A DNA stretch of 64,000 bases from an uncultured Paraprevotella sp. (GTDB lineage: Bacteria; Bacteroidota; Bacteroidia; Bacteroidales; Bacteroidaceae): positions 1 to 64,000 of the forward strand of contig CALUIV010000008.1 of assembly GCA_944320775.1 (NCBI GenBank). The letters are read 5' to 3'. Positions 1-7,261 of this stretch are shown here, piece by piece. Position 1 is the first letter of the stretch. Each line of letters starts with the position of its first letter. The translations under genes were made by a program, and so were the position numbers. The notes beneath the pieces are model-generated. The model saw only the letters and a list, made by a program, of their open reading frames with translations. It was not told where the DNA came from and searched no databases.

Positions 1-8
1 GGAATATA

Positions 9-61
9 ATGTAACTTTGTCATGTAACTTTGATTTTTCCTAAAGTTACAAAAACTTTAGG
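9..61. repeat. Small direct and inverted repeats at the window edge
   Basis: The 11-mer ATGTAACTTTG occurs at 9-19 and again at 22-32. It is followed by an 8-bp inverted repeat, CCTAAAGT (39-46) and ACTTTAGG (54-61), that could fold as a hairpin. No gene is visible here. The core AAAGTTAC is also found near 56707 beside another copy of the GAGGGTGTGTCAAAA element, so this may be part of a dispersed intergenic element. Confidence 0.4.
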
Positions 62-68
62 AGATAAC

Positions 69-103
69 AAAGGCCCGAGCTTGTGAAAGTACGGGCCTTT
101 TTT
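69..103. terminator. Rho-independent terminator
   Basis: AAAGGCCCG (69-77) pairs with CGGGCCTTT (92-100) and is followed by T residues. The plus-strand orientation would end a gene lying left of the window. The A-rich left flank means that it may also work for the leftward ompH transcript. Confidence 0.7.
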
Positions 104-146
104 CATAAAAATGAAGAAAGTGCATCAAAATGCATATTAACATACA

Positions 147-161
147 TTTTGACACACCCTC
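147..161 (-). repeat. Copy 1 of a dispersed 15-bp intergenic motif
   Basis: The reverse complement of 147-161 reads GAGGGTGTGTCAAAA, identical over 15 bases to 56672-56686. This copy sits in a weak hairpin (TCAAAATG at 125-132 against CATTTTGA at 145-152). Both copies lie between genes and next to a terminator hairpin. Confidence 0.5.
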
Positions 162-218
162 TTGTTTTTCAGTCTTTATTTTTATTGGTTTTCAATTGTG
201 GCGAAAACCATATTTTAT

Positions 219-836
219 TTATTTACTGATTTTCTCTGCAATATCCGGACTTGTTTTATAACGACTGTTTAATCCCTTAACAATATCTTCTGTTACGTCA
301 TATTCAGGGTTGGCAATCAAAAGGTTATCACCAGCCTTACTGATGATGAAATCAAATTTTTTGTCTTTGTTATATTCTTTCAGGAATGCTTGAATAGAAT
401 CACGCAATTGATTATTGAATTTAGCTTGTTCCATAGCAAATTCATTCATCAGTTGGTCGTTCAGTGCTTGTAAATCCTGCTGTTGTTTGGCAATAGCCAT
501 CTGAGCACCTTCCAATTCATCACGGGTAGTAAATCCGTTTGATTCATATTTGCGTTGAAGTTCAGCAGCTTTTTGTTGCAGGGCACGTTCTTTGTTTGCT
601 AATGTTGTACGGATGTTTTCTCCTTTTTTATTCATCAGGAGAGTGTAGTCCTTGCAGAAATTATACTGAGACATCAATGTGTCTATTTCCACATAACCGA
701 TCTTCTGTGTTCCTGTAGCCGCCTGTGTACCTGATTCGGCAGTTGTGCTGCTATTTCCTTTTTTTGCGCAACTACCTAATGTCAACGCAGTTGCTACCGC
801 TACGAAGCTGGTGCGGAGTAAAGTTGCTTTCTTCAT
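219..836 (-). CDS. OmpH/Skp-family periplasmic chaperone, lipoprotein-like
   Basis: This 205-residue protein belongs to the OmpH/Skp family, periplasmic chaperones that hold unfolded outer-membrane proteins on their way to the Bam complex. The N-terminus is a lipoprotein-type signal ending in LTLGSC followed by AKKG, then a low-complexity Ser/Thr/Gly linker. The mature part starts with the family's GYVEIDTLMSQY strand and continues in a long charged coiled coil (about residues 70-160, rich in K, E and Q), which forms the tentacles of Skp. The C-terminal strand FIISKAGDNLLIANPEYDVT is typical. Classical Skp is soluble, so a lipid anchor would be a Bacteroidetes variation. The gene lies 27 bp downstream of the small membrane protein gene in the same direction and probably shares its promoter. 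The family assignment is strong; the lipid anchor is inferred from the motif only. Confidence 0.85.
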   Translation of the reverse strand: MKKATLLRTSFVAVATALTLGSCAKKGNSSTTAESGTQAATGTQKIGYVEIDTLMSQYNFCKDYTLLMNKKGENIRTTLANKERALQQKAAELQRKYESNGFTTRDELEGAQMAIAKQQQDLQALNDQLMNEFAMEQAKFNNQLRDSIQAFLKEYNKDKKFDFIISKAGDNLLIANPEYDVTEDIVKGLNSRYKTSPDIAEKISK

Positions 837-863
837 TTATATTCTATTGTTTAATGATGATAT

Positions 864-1076
864 TCAATTTTTATGTTCTGCTATCCGATGCGGATTTTCT
901 TTACGTTCCATACGATCCATACTTTGCACACAATGAATACCTTGTTTTCTCATGGCTGCACTGTGTCCGATATGTGTGTTCGGAAAACGTCCTTTTTTCT
1001 TGATGATGATTTTTATGGCTAATAAAACCATGCTTACGGCAATAATTACCAGTGTCAGTAATAAAGTCTTCAACAT
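864..1076 (-). CDS. Conserved small single-pass membrane protein
   Basis: A protein of about 70 residues starting MLKTLLLTLVIIAV. One hydrophobic helix at the N-terminus (about residues 2-24) is followed by Lys residues and a conserved-looking cytoplasmic tail with GRFPNTHIGHS, AMRKQGIHC and a run of charged residues. I recognise the tail as a recurrent Bacteroidales pattern but know no function for it. The start at 1076 is preferred over an upstream in-frame ATG at 1124, because that codon overlaps the TATCTTTG promoter box at 1122-1129. It is likely cotranscribed with ompH. Confidence 0.7.
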   Translation of the reverse strand: MLKTLLLTLVIIAVSMVLLAIKIIIKKKGRFPNTHIGHSAAMRKQGIHCVQSMDRMERKENPHRIAEHKN

Positions 1077-1121
1077 TTTTATTATATTTGCATGATCAAG
1101 ATCATGTTGGTTTTTCGAATG

Positions 1122-1129
1122 CAAAGATA
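1122..1129 (-). promoter_or_regulatory. Bacteroidetes -7 promoter element
   Basis: The minus strand reads TATCTTTG, an exact match to the Bacteroidetes -7 consensus TAnnTTTG, about 45 bp before the start of the small membrane protein gene. No good -33 TTTG was found at the expected distance, so only the -7 box is claimed. Confidence 0.55.
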
Positions 1130-1207
1130 CGTTTAAAAAATCAGGTAATGATCTATCCTAATGCTTTTAACCAATTTTAGTAATATAATTTAGTAAATAT
1201 TTAGCCG

Positions 1208-2665
1208 ATGAGCCAGGTAGAATTAAAACCCGCTTGTGTGTTCGAATGTTTTGCACAAGTGAATAAGGTACCTCGTCCTTCCAAAAAAGAGGAAAAAATG
1301 ATTGCGTTCCTGAAGGATTTTGCTGAGATCCATAAATTGGAATACAAGCAGGATGCATGTGGCAATGTGCTGATTTGTAAGGAAGCTACTCCGGGAATGG
1401 AGAACCGTAAGAAAGTGGTGCTTCAGAGTCATATGGATATGGTGTGCGAGAAAAATCGTGATGTTGAGTTTGATTTCGAACACGATGCCATACAGACATA
1501 TGTAGATGGCGAATGGATGCGTGCAAAAGGAACTACACTTGGTGCTGATGATGGTATCGGAGTGGCTATGCAGATGGCTATTTTGGCTTCTGATGAGATT
1601 CAGCATGGTTCGATTGAATGCCTGTTTACTCGTGATGAAGAGACTGGTCTGAGTGGTGCATTTGCTTTGGAACCTGGTTTCATGAGTGGCGAAATGCTGA
1701 TTAACCTGGATTCAGAGGATGAGGGTCAGCTGTTCGTGAGTTGTGCCGGTGGTGCCGGAACAACGGCGGTGTTCCATTTCGAACCGATTGCTGCACCGAC
1801 TGACTATTTCTATTTCGAATTGAAGGTGAAAGGACTTACGGGCGGACATTCCGGTGATGATATCAACAAAATGCGTGCTAATGCGAATAAGATTCTTGCT
1901 CGCTTCCTTTATAATAGCATGCAGAAATACGATCTTTATCTCTGTGATATTCAGGCCGGTGGTTTGCATAATGCGATTCCACGTGAAGCTGGTGCCGTAT
2001 GTGCTATTCCGATGAAAGACAAGGAAAATATTCGTGTAGATTGGAATCTGTTTGCTGCGGATGTTGAAGAGGAATATAGTGTGACGGAGAAAAAGATGGA
2101 GTTTTTACTTGAAAGTACTGACAGGCGTGCTACAGCCGTTGATCGTGATGTTACCCGTCGTTTGATCACTGCTTTGCAGGCCGTTCACAATGGTATTCTT
2201 TCCATGTGTCAGGATATCGATCTTGTGGAGACGAGTTCCAATTTAGCAAGTATCCGTCTTCAGGAAGGTAATCAGATTGTTGTTGTCACCAGTCAGAGAA
2301 GTAGTATCCTGAGCGCCCGTCACAATATGAGCAATACAATTAAGGCCGTGTTCGAACTGGCCGGAGCCACTGTGACTGTTGGTGAAGGATATCCGGGCTG
2401 GAAGATGAATCCGAATTCTGAGATTTTGAAACTGGCTGTATCTACTTACAAGCAGCTGTTTGGTAAGGAGCCTCGCGTATTGGGTATCCATGCTGGTTTG
2501 GAATGTGGATTATTCAGCGAAAAATATCCGGGTCTGGACATGGTTTCATTTGGTCCGACGCTGCGTGGTGTGCACTCTCCAGACGAGCGTCTGTTGATCC
2601 CAACAGTTCAGATGGTTTGGGATCATTTGCTTGAGATACTGAAGCAGATTCCTGTGAAGGCTTAA
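1208..2665 (+). CDS. pepD: Aminoacyl-histidine dipeptidase (peptidase M20, PepD-type)
   Basis: This 485-residue cytosolic metallopeptidase cleaves Xaa-His and other dipeptides. The M20 zinc-ligand motifs are in place: SHMD (His75, Asp77), GADDGIG (bridging Asp114), DEETG (Glu144/145, general base and ligand), NLDSED, the dimerisation-domain motif GGHSGDDI, and HAGLECG near the C-terminus. The length equals that of E. coli PepD (485), and there is no signal peptide. It is a single gene transcribed away from the ompH pair and followed by a strong hairpin terminator. The first ATG gives full alignment with the family N-terminus (KPACVFECF..VNKVPRPSKKE), so that start is used. Confidence 0.95.
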   Translation: MSQVELKPACVFECFAQVNKVPRPSKKEEKMIAFLKDFAEIHKLEYKQDACGNVLICKEATPGMENRKKVVLQSHMDMVCEKNRDVEFDFEHDAIQTYVDGEWMRAKGTTLGADDGIGVAMQMAILASDEIQHGSIECLFTRDEETGLSGAFALEPGFMSGEMLINLDSEDEGQLFVSCAGGAGTTAVFHFEPIAAPTDYFYFELKVKGLTGGHSGDDINKMRANANKILARFLYNSMQKYDLYLCDIQAGGLHNAIPREAGAVCAIPMKDKENIRVDWNLFAADVEEEYSVTEKKMEFLLESTDRRATAVDRDVTRRLITALQAVHNGILSMCQDIDLVETSSNLASIRLQEGNQIVVVTSQRSSILSARHNMSNTIKAVFELAGATVTVGEGYPGWKMNPNSEILKLAVSTYKQLFGKEPRVLGIHAGLECGLFSEKYPGLDMVSFGPTLRGVHSPDERLLIPTVQMVWDHLLEILKQIPVKA

Positions 2666-2683
2666 GAATAAATCTTGATTTAT

Positions 2684-2720
2684 CGGGATATGGGCCGTCA
2701 CGGCCTGTATCCCGTTTTTT
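2684..2720 (+). terminator. Terminator after pepD
   Basis: The arm beginning CGGGATA (2684) pairs with the arm ending TATCCCG (2714) around a GGCCG/CGGCC inner stem, followed directly by six T residues. It ends the pepD transcript. Confidence 0.9.
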
Positions 2721-2819
2721 GATTTCAAATCTTATATTATACTTTAAATGATACTGATGAAATATCTTACTTCAGTCAGATTTTGATATAAGGGATATTT
2801 TTTAACGGCATAAATTAAA

Positions 2820-4352
2820 ATGTTCATGAGATTCGTTTTATCTAGTTTAGGTGTTGTTGTCCGGAAGCCTTTCCAATGTTTGTTGCATTGCTGGGTTGTT
2901 TTGTTGCCTGTATTAGGTGGGATGACATTGTTGGCATGCGATGACTCTGACCGATTTACGGTAAATAGAGGGGCTGTACTTCGTTTCTCGTCAGATACGA
3001 TTCGTTTTGACACAGTTCTGACAACGATTCCTTCTTCTACACGGATGCTGACCGTTTATAATCGGAACAAGAACGGACTGCGCATCCAGCGTGTCTGGAT
3101 GGAACGGATGAAGGACAGTCCTTATCAGGTAAATGTTGACGGTATTTCCTTAAGTCCAGCTCAGGAAGCCTACGATTTTGAAGTACGTGGTGGTGATAGT
3201 CTGATGGTATTTGTCAAAGTGCTTTTGCCCGAGACGGGGCAGGATGAACCGTTGGTTAATAATGATCGTTTGATGATTCAGCTCGAAAGCGGCGTTGTTC
3301 AGTCGGTCGTGCTGACTGCTACAGCTCAGGATTCCTATATGTGGCGGGGTAAGATTATTCATTCCGATACGACGCTCTGTTCCGGTCGACCGTTTGTTAT
3401 TTACGACAGTCTTGTTGTTGCTCCTGATATTACGTTGACTCTTGAGCGGGGTGTGCAGCTTTATTTTCACGATAAGGCAAATTTACTTGTATACGGTCGG
3501 CTTGACGTAAGAGGTGTGCGTGATTCGATGGTTGTTTTCCGGGGCGACCGCACTGATCGTCTTTTTGATTATTTGCCCTATGATAATACGCCTTCGCGTT
3601 GGGGAGGTATCCGGTTATTTGCCGAAAGTACGGGCAATCGTTTCTGTGGTGCCGATATCCATAGTGCTACATTTGGCATTGCCTGCGATAGTTCATCGGT
3701 TGATGAAGAAAAACTCCGCCTTGAGAATTCTGTGTTGCACAACATCGGTGGTGATGGTCTTTCCGTATTGGGTAATCGGATACGGGTTACTAATACTCAA
3801 ATCAGTAACACATTGGGTCATTGCGTTTCCGTTGTGGGAGGAGATGTTGAGTTCCTGCACTGTACGCTGGCTCAGTTTTATCCTTGGGAGGCTTTGCGTG
3901 GCAAGGCTCTTTATCTGGCTAATCAGCGTTTCAATATGTCTTACCCGTTGTATAAGGCACATTTCCTGAATTGCATTATCACGGGATATTCCGACGATGT
4001 GATTCAGGGAAGCATTGATGATGAGGAGGACAATGTGGATTATCTTTTCGATCATTGCCTGCTCAATACAGTGAAGAGTGACGATATGAGACGTTTTGTC
4101 GGTATTGTTTATGAAGCAGATGAAAAAGATAAGGATACTTGTGCTCGGGAGAAGAACTTTTTTTTGTTCGATACGAAGAATTTTCTTTATGATTTTCGTC
4201 TGGATTCCTGTTCGGTGGCCCGTAACATCGGAGATATGAAATGGGCGCTTCAGCTGCCCGATGATCCTTATGGGGTGAGTAGGGTAAGTGATGAAGGACC
4301 CGATGCGGGGTGTTATGAGTACGTACCTCGGAAAATAGAGGAGAAACAATAG
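2820..4352 (+). CDS. Lipoprotein with right-handed beta-helix fold, function unknown
   Basis: A 510-residue exported protein. A hydrophobic N-terminal segment ends in the lipobox LLAC followed by DDSD, so it is probably lipid-anchored and surface or periplasmic. Residues of about 60-160 look like an Ig-like domain (TVYNRNKNGLRIQRVWM..GGDSLMVFVKV). The rest has short repeated strands typical of a parallel beta-helix (GVQLYFHDKANLLVYGRL, RLENSVLHNIGGDGL, NRIRVTNTQISNTLGH, FLNCIITGY). No catalytic motif of a polysaccharide lyase could be identified, so calling it an enzyme would be unsupported. It lies 82 bp upstream of the endonuclease/phosphatase-fold gene in the same direction, probably in one operon. 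Confidence 0.7.
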   Translation: MFMRFVLSSLGVVVRKPFQCLLHCWVVLLPVLGGMTLLACDDSDRFTVNRGAVLRFSSDTIRFDTVLTTIPSSTRMLTVYNRNKNGLRIQRVWMERMKDSPYQVNVDGISLSPAQEAYDFEVRGGDSLMVFVKVLLPETGQDEPLVNNDRLMIQLESGVVQSVVLTATAQDSYMWRGKIIHSDTTLCSGRPFVIYDSLVVAPDITLTLERGVQLYFHDKANLLVYGRLDVRGVRDSMVVFRGDRTDRLFDYLPYDNTPSRWGGIRLFAESTGNRFCGADIHSATFGIACDSSSVDEEKLRLENSVLHNIGGDGLSVLGNRIRVTNTQISNTLGHCVSVVGGDVEFLHCTLAQFYPWEALRGKALYLANQRFNMSYPLYKAHFLNCIITGYSDDVIQGSIDDEEDNVDYLFDHCLLNTVKSDDMRRFVGIVYEADEKDKDTCAREKNFFLFDTKNFLYDFRLDSCSVARNIGDMKWALQLPDDPYGVSRVSDEGPDAGCYEYVPRKIEEKQ

Positions 4353-4434
4353 TCATGAAATGCAGGTACCGCAAATAGTTGGATGTCGGTTTACCGTATG
4401 GTGTAATGCCGCTGTTGTATAATAAAAACGAGTA

Positions 4435-5514
4435 ATGAAATCTAATATAGGGAAAACACCTAAAAACATGTATTGTTGGAAATCTGTCTGGGCAGGGGGG
4501 TGTCAGTATTTGTGGACATTAGTGTGTTGCGTGTTCCTGTTTGCTGTATTTCCAGTTTTTGCTGCAGTGGGCGACAGTCTGTCAAGACCGTTTCGCCTGA
4601 TGGTATACAATGTAGAGAATGCGTTCGACACGCGTCATGACTCTCTGAAACAGGACGAAGAGTTTCTGCCCGAAGGCGATAAGCGCTGGACAACTTACCG
4701 TTATTGGAAAAAGCTGAATGCCTTGTCTAAGGTGATAGCCGCTGTCGCTCAAGAACGGATTCCAGATGTTGTGACACTTTGCGAGGTCGAAAACGATTCT
4801 GTGGTGTTCGACCTGACGTACCGTTCGGCATTACGCACGCTGGGTTATCGTTATGTTATGACAGATTCGCCCGACGAACGTGGTATCGATGTCGCTTTAC
4901 TCTATCAACCCGGGACGTTCCGCTTGCTTTCCGTACACCGGTTTCGTTTGAATACATTCTGGTCGTCGTCCGAACCTTATCCTTATAAACCGACACGCGA
5001 CATACTCTACGTCAGTGGGCGGGTGCTGTCGGGCGATACACTACATCTGCTTGTTTGTCATTTGCCCAGCAAGGCCGGTGCTACAAGGCAGACTGACCGT
5101 CATCGGGATTTTGCAGCACGATGCTTACGCCAGATTTGCGATACCCTTTTGCATGATTTGTCAGACGCCCGAATTGTGGTGAGCGGTGATTTCAATGCCA
5201 CTCCCGATGATGTTCTTTTCCGTCGCTGGTTTTCCAATAAAGATGGTCTGCGGTTATTGCCGTCACGGGCTCCGAATGATCCCCATCGCGTGCGGGGCAC
5301 CTATAATTATCAGGGCAATTGGAGCACCCTCGACCATCTGCTTGTGAGTCCTTTTGTTCGGGTCCGTTCCGGTGTGCATATTGCCGACTTTCCGTTTCTA
5401 CTCGAACCCGACCGGGTCCGTGGTGGTCTGCGTCCATTCCGTACTTATCTGGGTCCCCGCTATCTGGGTGGTTACAGTGATCATTTGCCCTTATATGTTG
5501 ATCTGGTATTTTGA
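4435..5514 (+). CDS. Secreted endonuclease/exonuclease/phosphatase-fold protein
   Basis: This 359-residue member of the EEP (DNase I-like) superfamily cuts phosphodiester or phosphate-ester bonds with Mg2+. Visible motifs in order are MVYNVENAF (the metal-site Asn region), TLCEVEN (metal-binding Glu), DVALLYQP, CHLPSKAGATRQTD (catalytic His), VSGDFNATPDD (Asp/Asn pair), STLDHLLVSP and the C-terminal YSDHLPLYV (Asp-His). An N-terminal hydrophobic segment (WTLVCCVFLFAVFPVFAAVG) is a signal peptide. An alternative start 11 codons downstream (MYCWKSV) would give a more usual signal length. The substrate is unknown; Bacteroidetes homologues are only known as family members. It ends 16 bp before the convergent rlmH gene. 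Confidence 0.85.
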   Translation: MKSNIGKTPKNMYCWKSVWAGGCQYLWTLVCCVFLFAVFPVFAAVGDSLSRPFRLMVYNVENAFDTRHDSLKQDEEFLPEGDKRWTTYRYWKKLNALSKVIAAVAQERIPDVVTLCEVENDSVVFDLTYRSALRTLGYRYVMTDSPDERGIDVALLYQPGTFRLLSVHRFRLNTFWSSSEPYPYKPTRDILYVSGRVLSGDTLHLLVCHLPSKAGATRQTDRHRDFAARCLRQICDTLLHDLSDARIVVSGDFNATPDDVLFRRWFSNKDGLRLLPSRAPNDPHRVRGTYNYQGNWSTLDHLLVSPFVRVRSGVHIADFPFLLEPDRVRGGLRPFRTYLGPRYLGGYSDHLPLYVDLVF

Positions 5515-5530
5515 CTTCTGTCTTATTTGA

Positions 5531-6004
5531 TTATTCGTGATGATACGGCTCATTGTTTAGAATCGTCATGGCCCGATAGATTTGTTCGACGAAAATCAGG
5601 CGGATCATCTGGTGTGAGAAAGTCATTTTTGATAACGATATTTTTTCCTGGGCTACCTGATAGATTTCTTCCGAGAAACCATACGGACCACCTACGATAA
5701 AAATTAATCTTTTAGCTACACTGACCATCTTCTTTTGTATCCATTGAGCAAACTCCACAGAACGGAATTCTTTGCCATGTTCATCGAGCAGGACGACGTA
5801 ATCGCCCGGCTGGAGTGCTTTCAGAATCAGTTCACCTTCTTTGGCTTTTTGCTGTGCGCTGCTGAGATTTTTAGTGTTTTTCAGTTCTGGGATTACTTCC
5901 AGGTCAAACGAAAGATAATGGCGTGTACGCTGTACATATTCGTTGATCGATGCGATAAAATGTGGATCAACTGTTTTTCCTACGACTAATAATGTTGCTT
6001 TCAT
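5531..6004 (-). CDS. rlmH: 23S rRNA (pseudouridine-1915-N3) methyltransferase
   Basis: This 157-residue SPOUT-class enzyme methylates pseudouridine 1915 in helix 69 of 23S rRNA using S-adenosylmethionine. The SAM-binding trefoil knot is evident from FIVGGPYGFSEE and the C-terminal SLSKMTFSHQMIRLIFVEQIYRA, which are hallmark RlmH sequences, together with VVLDEHGKEFRSVEFAQWI. The start at 6004 (MKATLLVVGKT) is chosen because it matches the family's usual length of 155-157 residues and N-terminus; an ATG at 6025 would add seven atypical residues. It is convergent with the upstream EEP-fold gene. Confidence 0.97.
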   Translation of the reverse strand: MKATLLVVGKTVDPHFIASINEYVQRTRHYLSFDLEVIPELKNTKNLSSAQQKAKEGELILKALQPGDYVVLLDEHGKEFRSVEFAQWIQKKMVSVAKRLIFIVGGPYGFSEEIYQVAQEKISLSKMTFSHQMIRLIFVEQIYRAMTILNNEPYHHE

Positions 6005-6452
6005 GCAGACAAAAATAAGGGACAAAATCCTTTTTGTCTTCTTGTTTTAAATAATTTTAAAGTTTTCGCTATGTTTGTTTAGACTAAGAAAAATTTGTGG
6101 ATAAAATCTTGTTTTGTTTTTTTAACTCACCTCAATAGTATGTTGCCAAAACGACAATATGTTTTGAGATGTATAGTTCCTTGAAATACAATAAGTACTT
6201 TTGATTTCATTGGTTTAATTTGGAAAGAAACCTGCTGATTGATAAAGTGTAAAGTCTGATTAAGGATTGAGTATAATTGACTGATACGGTATGAATAGAT
6301 TACATATTGTATTTTATAAGATAAGGCTTCCTGTACATAATGTATGATTTATGATATGTATATTGGTGAAAATTAATGTTTTATATCATAATATTTGATT
6401 TGTTTTACAGCTGTTTTCTTGTTATGTTTGTGTTGTTGTAACATGAAAATCT
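6005..6452. other. Intergenic region between rlmH and the Nudix regulator
   Basis: This 448-bp AT-rich stretch lies between divergent genes. I see no open reading frame of merit and no structured RNA. It contains the consensus promoter of the Nudix regulator at 6399-6430, and another isolated TACTTTTG at 6196-6203 without a correctly spaced -33 box. Its length leaves room for operators, but no clear palindrome was found. Confidence 0.6.
6399..6430 (+). promoter_or_regulatory. Promoter of the Nudix regulator
   Basis: TTTG (6399-6402), a 20-bp spacer and TATGTTTG (6423-6430) match the Bacteroidetes -33/-7 consensus exactly. The predicted transcript would begin near 6436, leaving a 5' leader of only about 17 nt before the ATG at 6453. 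Confidence 0.8.
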
Positions 6453-7181
6453 ATGCAGAACATGGAAAAAAGACCTTTGGCGAATCATCATTTGTCCGTA
6501 GATTGCGTTGTGATTGGTTTTGACGGTAAACAATTAAAAGTTTTACTTATTAATCGTGAAGGTGAGGACCATGGTGAAGTGTATCATGACATGAAGCTTC
6601 CTGGAAGTTTGATTTATATGGATGAAAATCTGGATGAGGCAGCTAAACGGGTTTTGTTTGAACTGACCGGACTCAAGAGTGTAAAATTGGTGCAGTTTAA
6701 GGCATTCGGTTCCAAGAATCGGACGAATAATCCTCGAGATGTCCTTTGGTTGGAACATACGATGCAATTGAAAGTGGAGCGTATTGTGACTATTGCATAT
6801 TTGTCCCTGATCAAGATAGACCGTACGCCAGATAAGACACTTGAGGAACATGGGGCTTGCTGGGTTGCCCTGAAGGATGTAAAAACACTTGCATTTGACC
6901 ATAATCAGATCATTTGTGATGCTTTAACCTACATCCGGCATTATGTAGAGTTCAATCCTTCCTTGTTGTTCGAATTGTTGCCACGTAAGTTTACGGCTAC
7001 CCAGTTACGGACTTTGTTTGAGCTGGTTTATGGCAAAACTGTAGACGTACGAAACTTCCATAAAAAGATCGTTATGATGGAATATGTAGTTCCTTTGGAT
7101 GAAAAACAGGAGGGAGTAGCCCATCGTGCAGCCCGATATTATAAGTTCGATAAGAAAATATATAATAAGGTTCGTCGTTAA
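6453..7181 (+). CDS. Nudix-domain transcriptional regulator (NrtR/AraR-like)
   Basis: A 242-residue protein with an N-terminal Nudix fold (about residues 12-150) and a C-terminal winged-helix DNA-binding domain (about 165-242, FTATQLRTLFELVYGKTVDVRNFHKKI and RAARYYKFD). This is the architecture of NrtR regulators and of the Bacteroides L-arabinose regulator AraR. The Nudix box (residues 51-74) is degenerate: the Arg is present, but the REU and EE positions read RVL and EL, so hydrolase activity is unlikely and the domain probably senses a sugar or nucleotide ligand. It sits directly upstream of the GH3 gene and heads the whole enzyme cluster in the same direction, so control of these genes is the natural inference. 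The ligand could be arabinose or xylose; the sequence does not decide. Confidence 0.85.
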   Translation: MQNMEKRPLANHHLSVDCVVIGFDGKQLKVLLINREGEDHGEVYHDMKLPGSLIYMDENLDEAAKRVLFELTGLKSVKLVQFKAFGSKNRTNNPRDVLWLEHTMQLKVERIVTIAYLSLIKIDRTPDKTLEEHGACWVALKDVKTLAFDHNQIICDALTYIRHYVEFNPSLLFELLPRKFTATQLRTLFELVYGKTVDVRNFHKKIVMMEYVVPLDEKQEGVAHRAARYYKFDKKIYNKVRR

Positions 7182-7261
7182 AAACGGCATGCCTTGTTTT
7201 AATAAAACTTTGATTGCTGAAAATAAATCTAATGTGATATAAATGTTTGCTTTATATGACC

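Noticed and set aside
3693..4349. 218-codon frame antisense to the beta-helix lipoprotein gene
   Set aside because: Shadow frame without domain or promoter.
6196..6203. TACTTTTG as a second promoter before the Nudix gene
   Set aside because: No TTTG or TTG at 19-21 bp upstream; the promoter at 6399-6430 is a full match and nearer to the gene.
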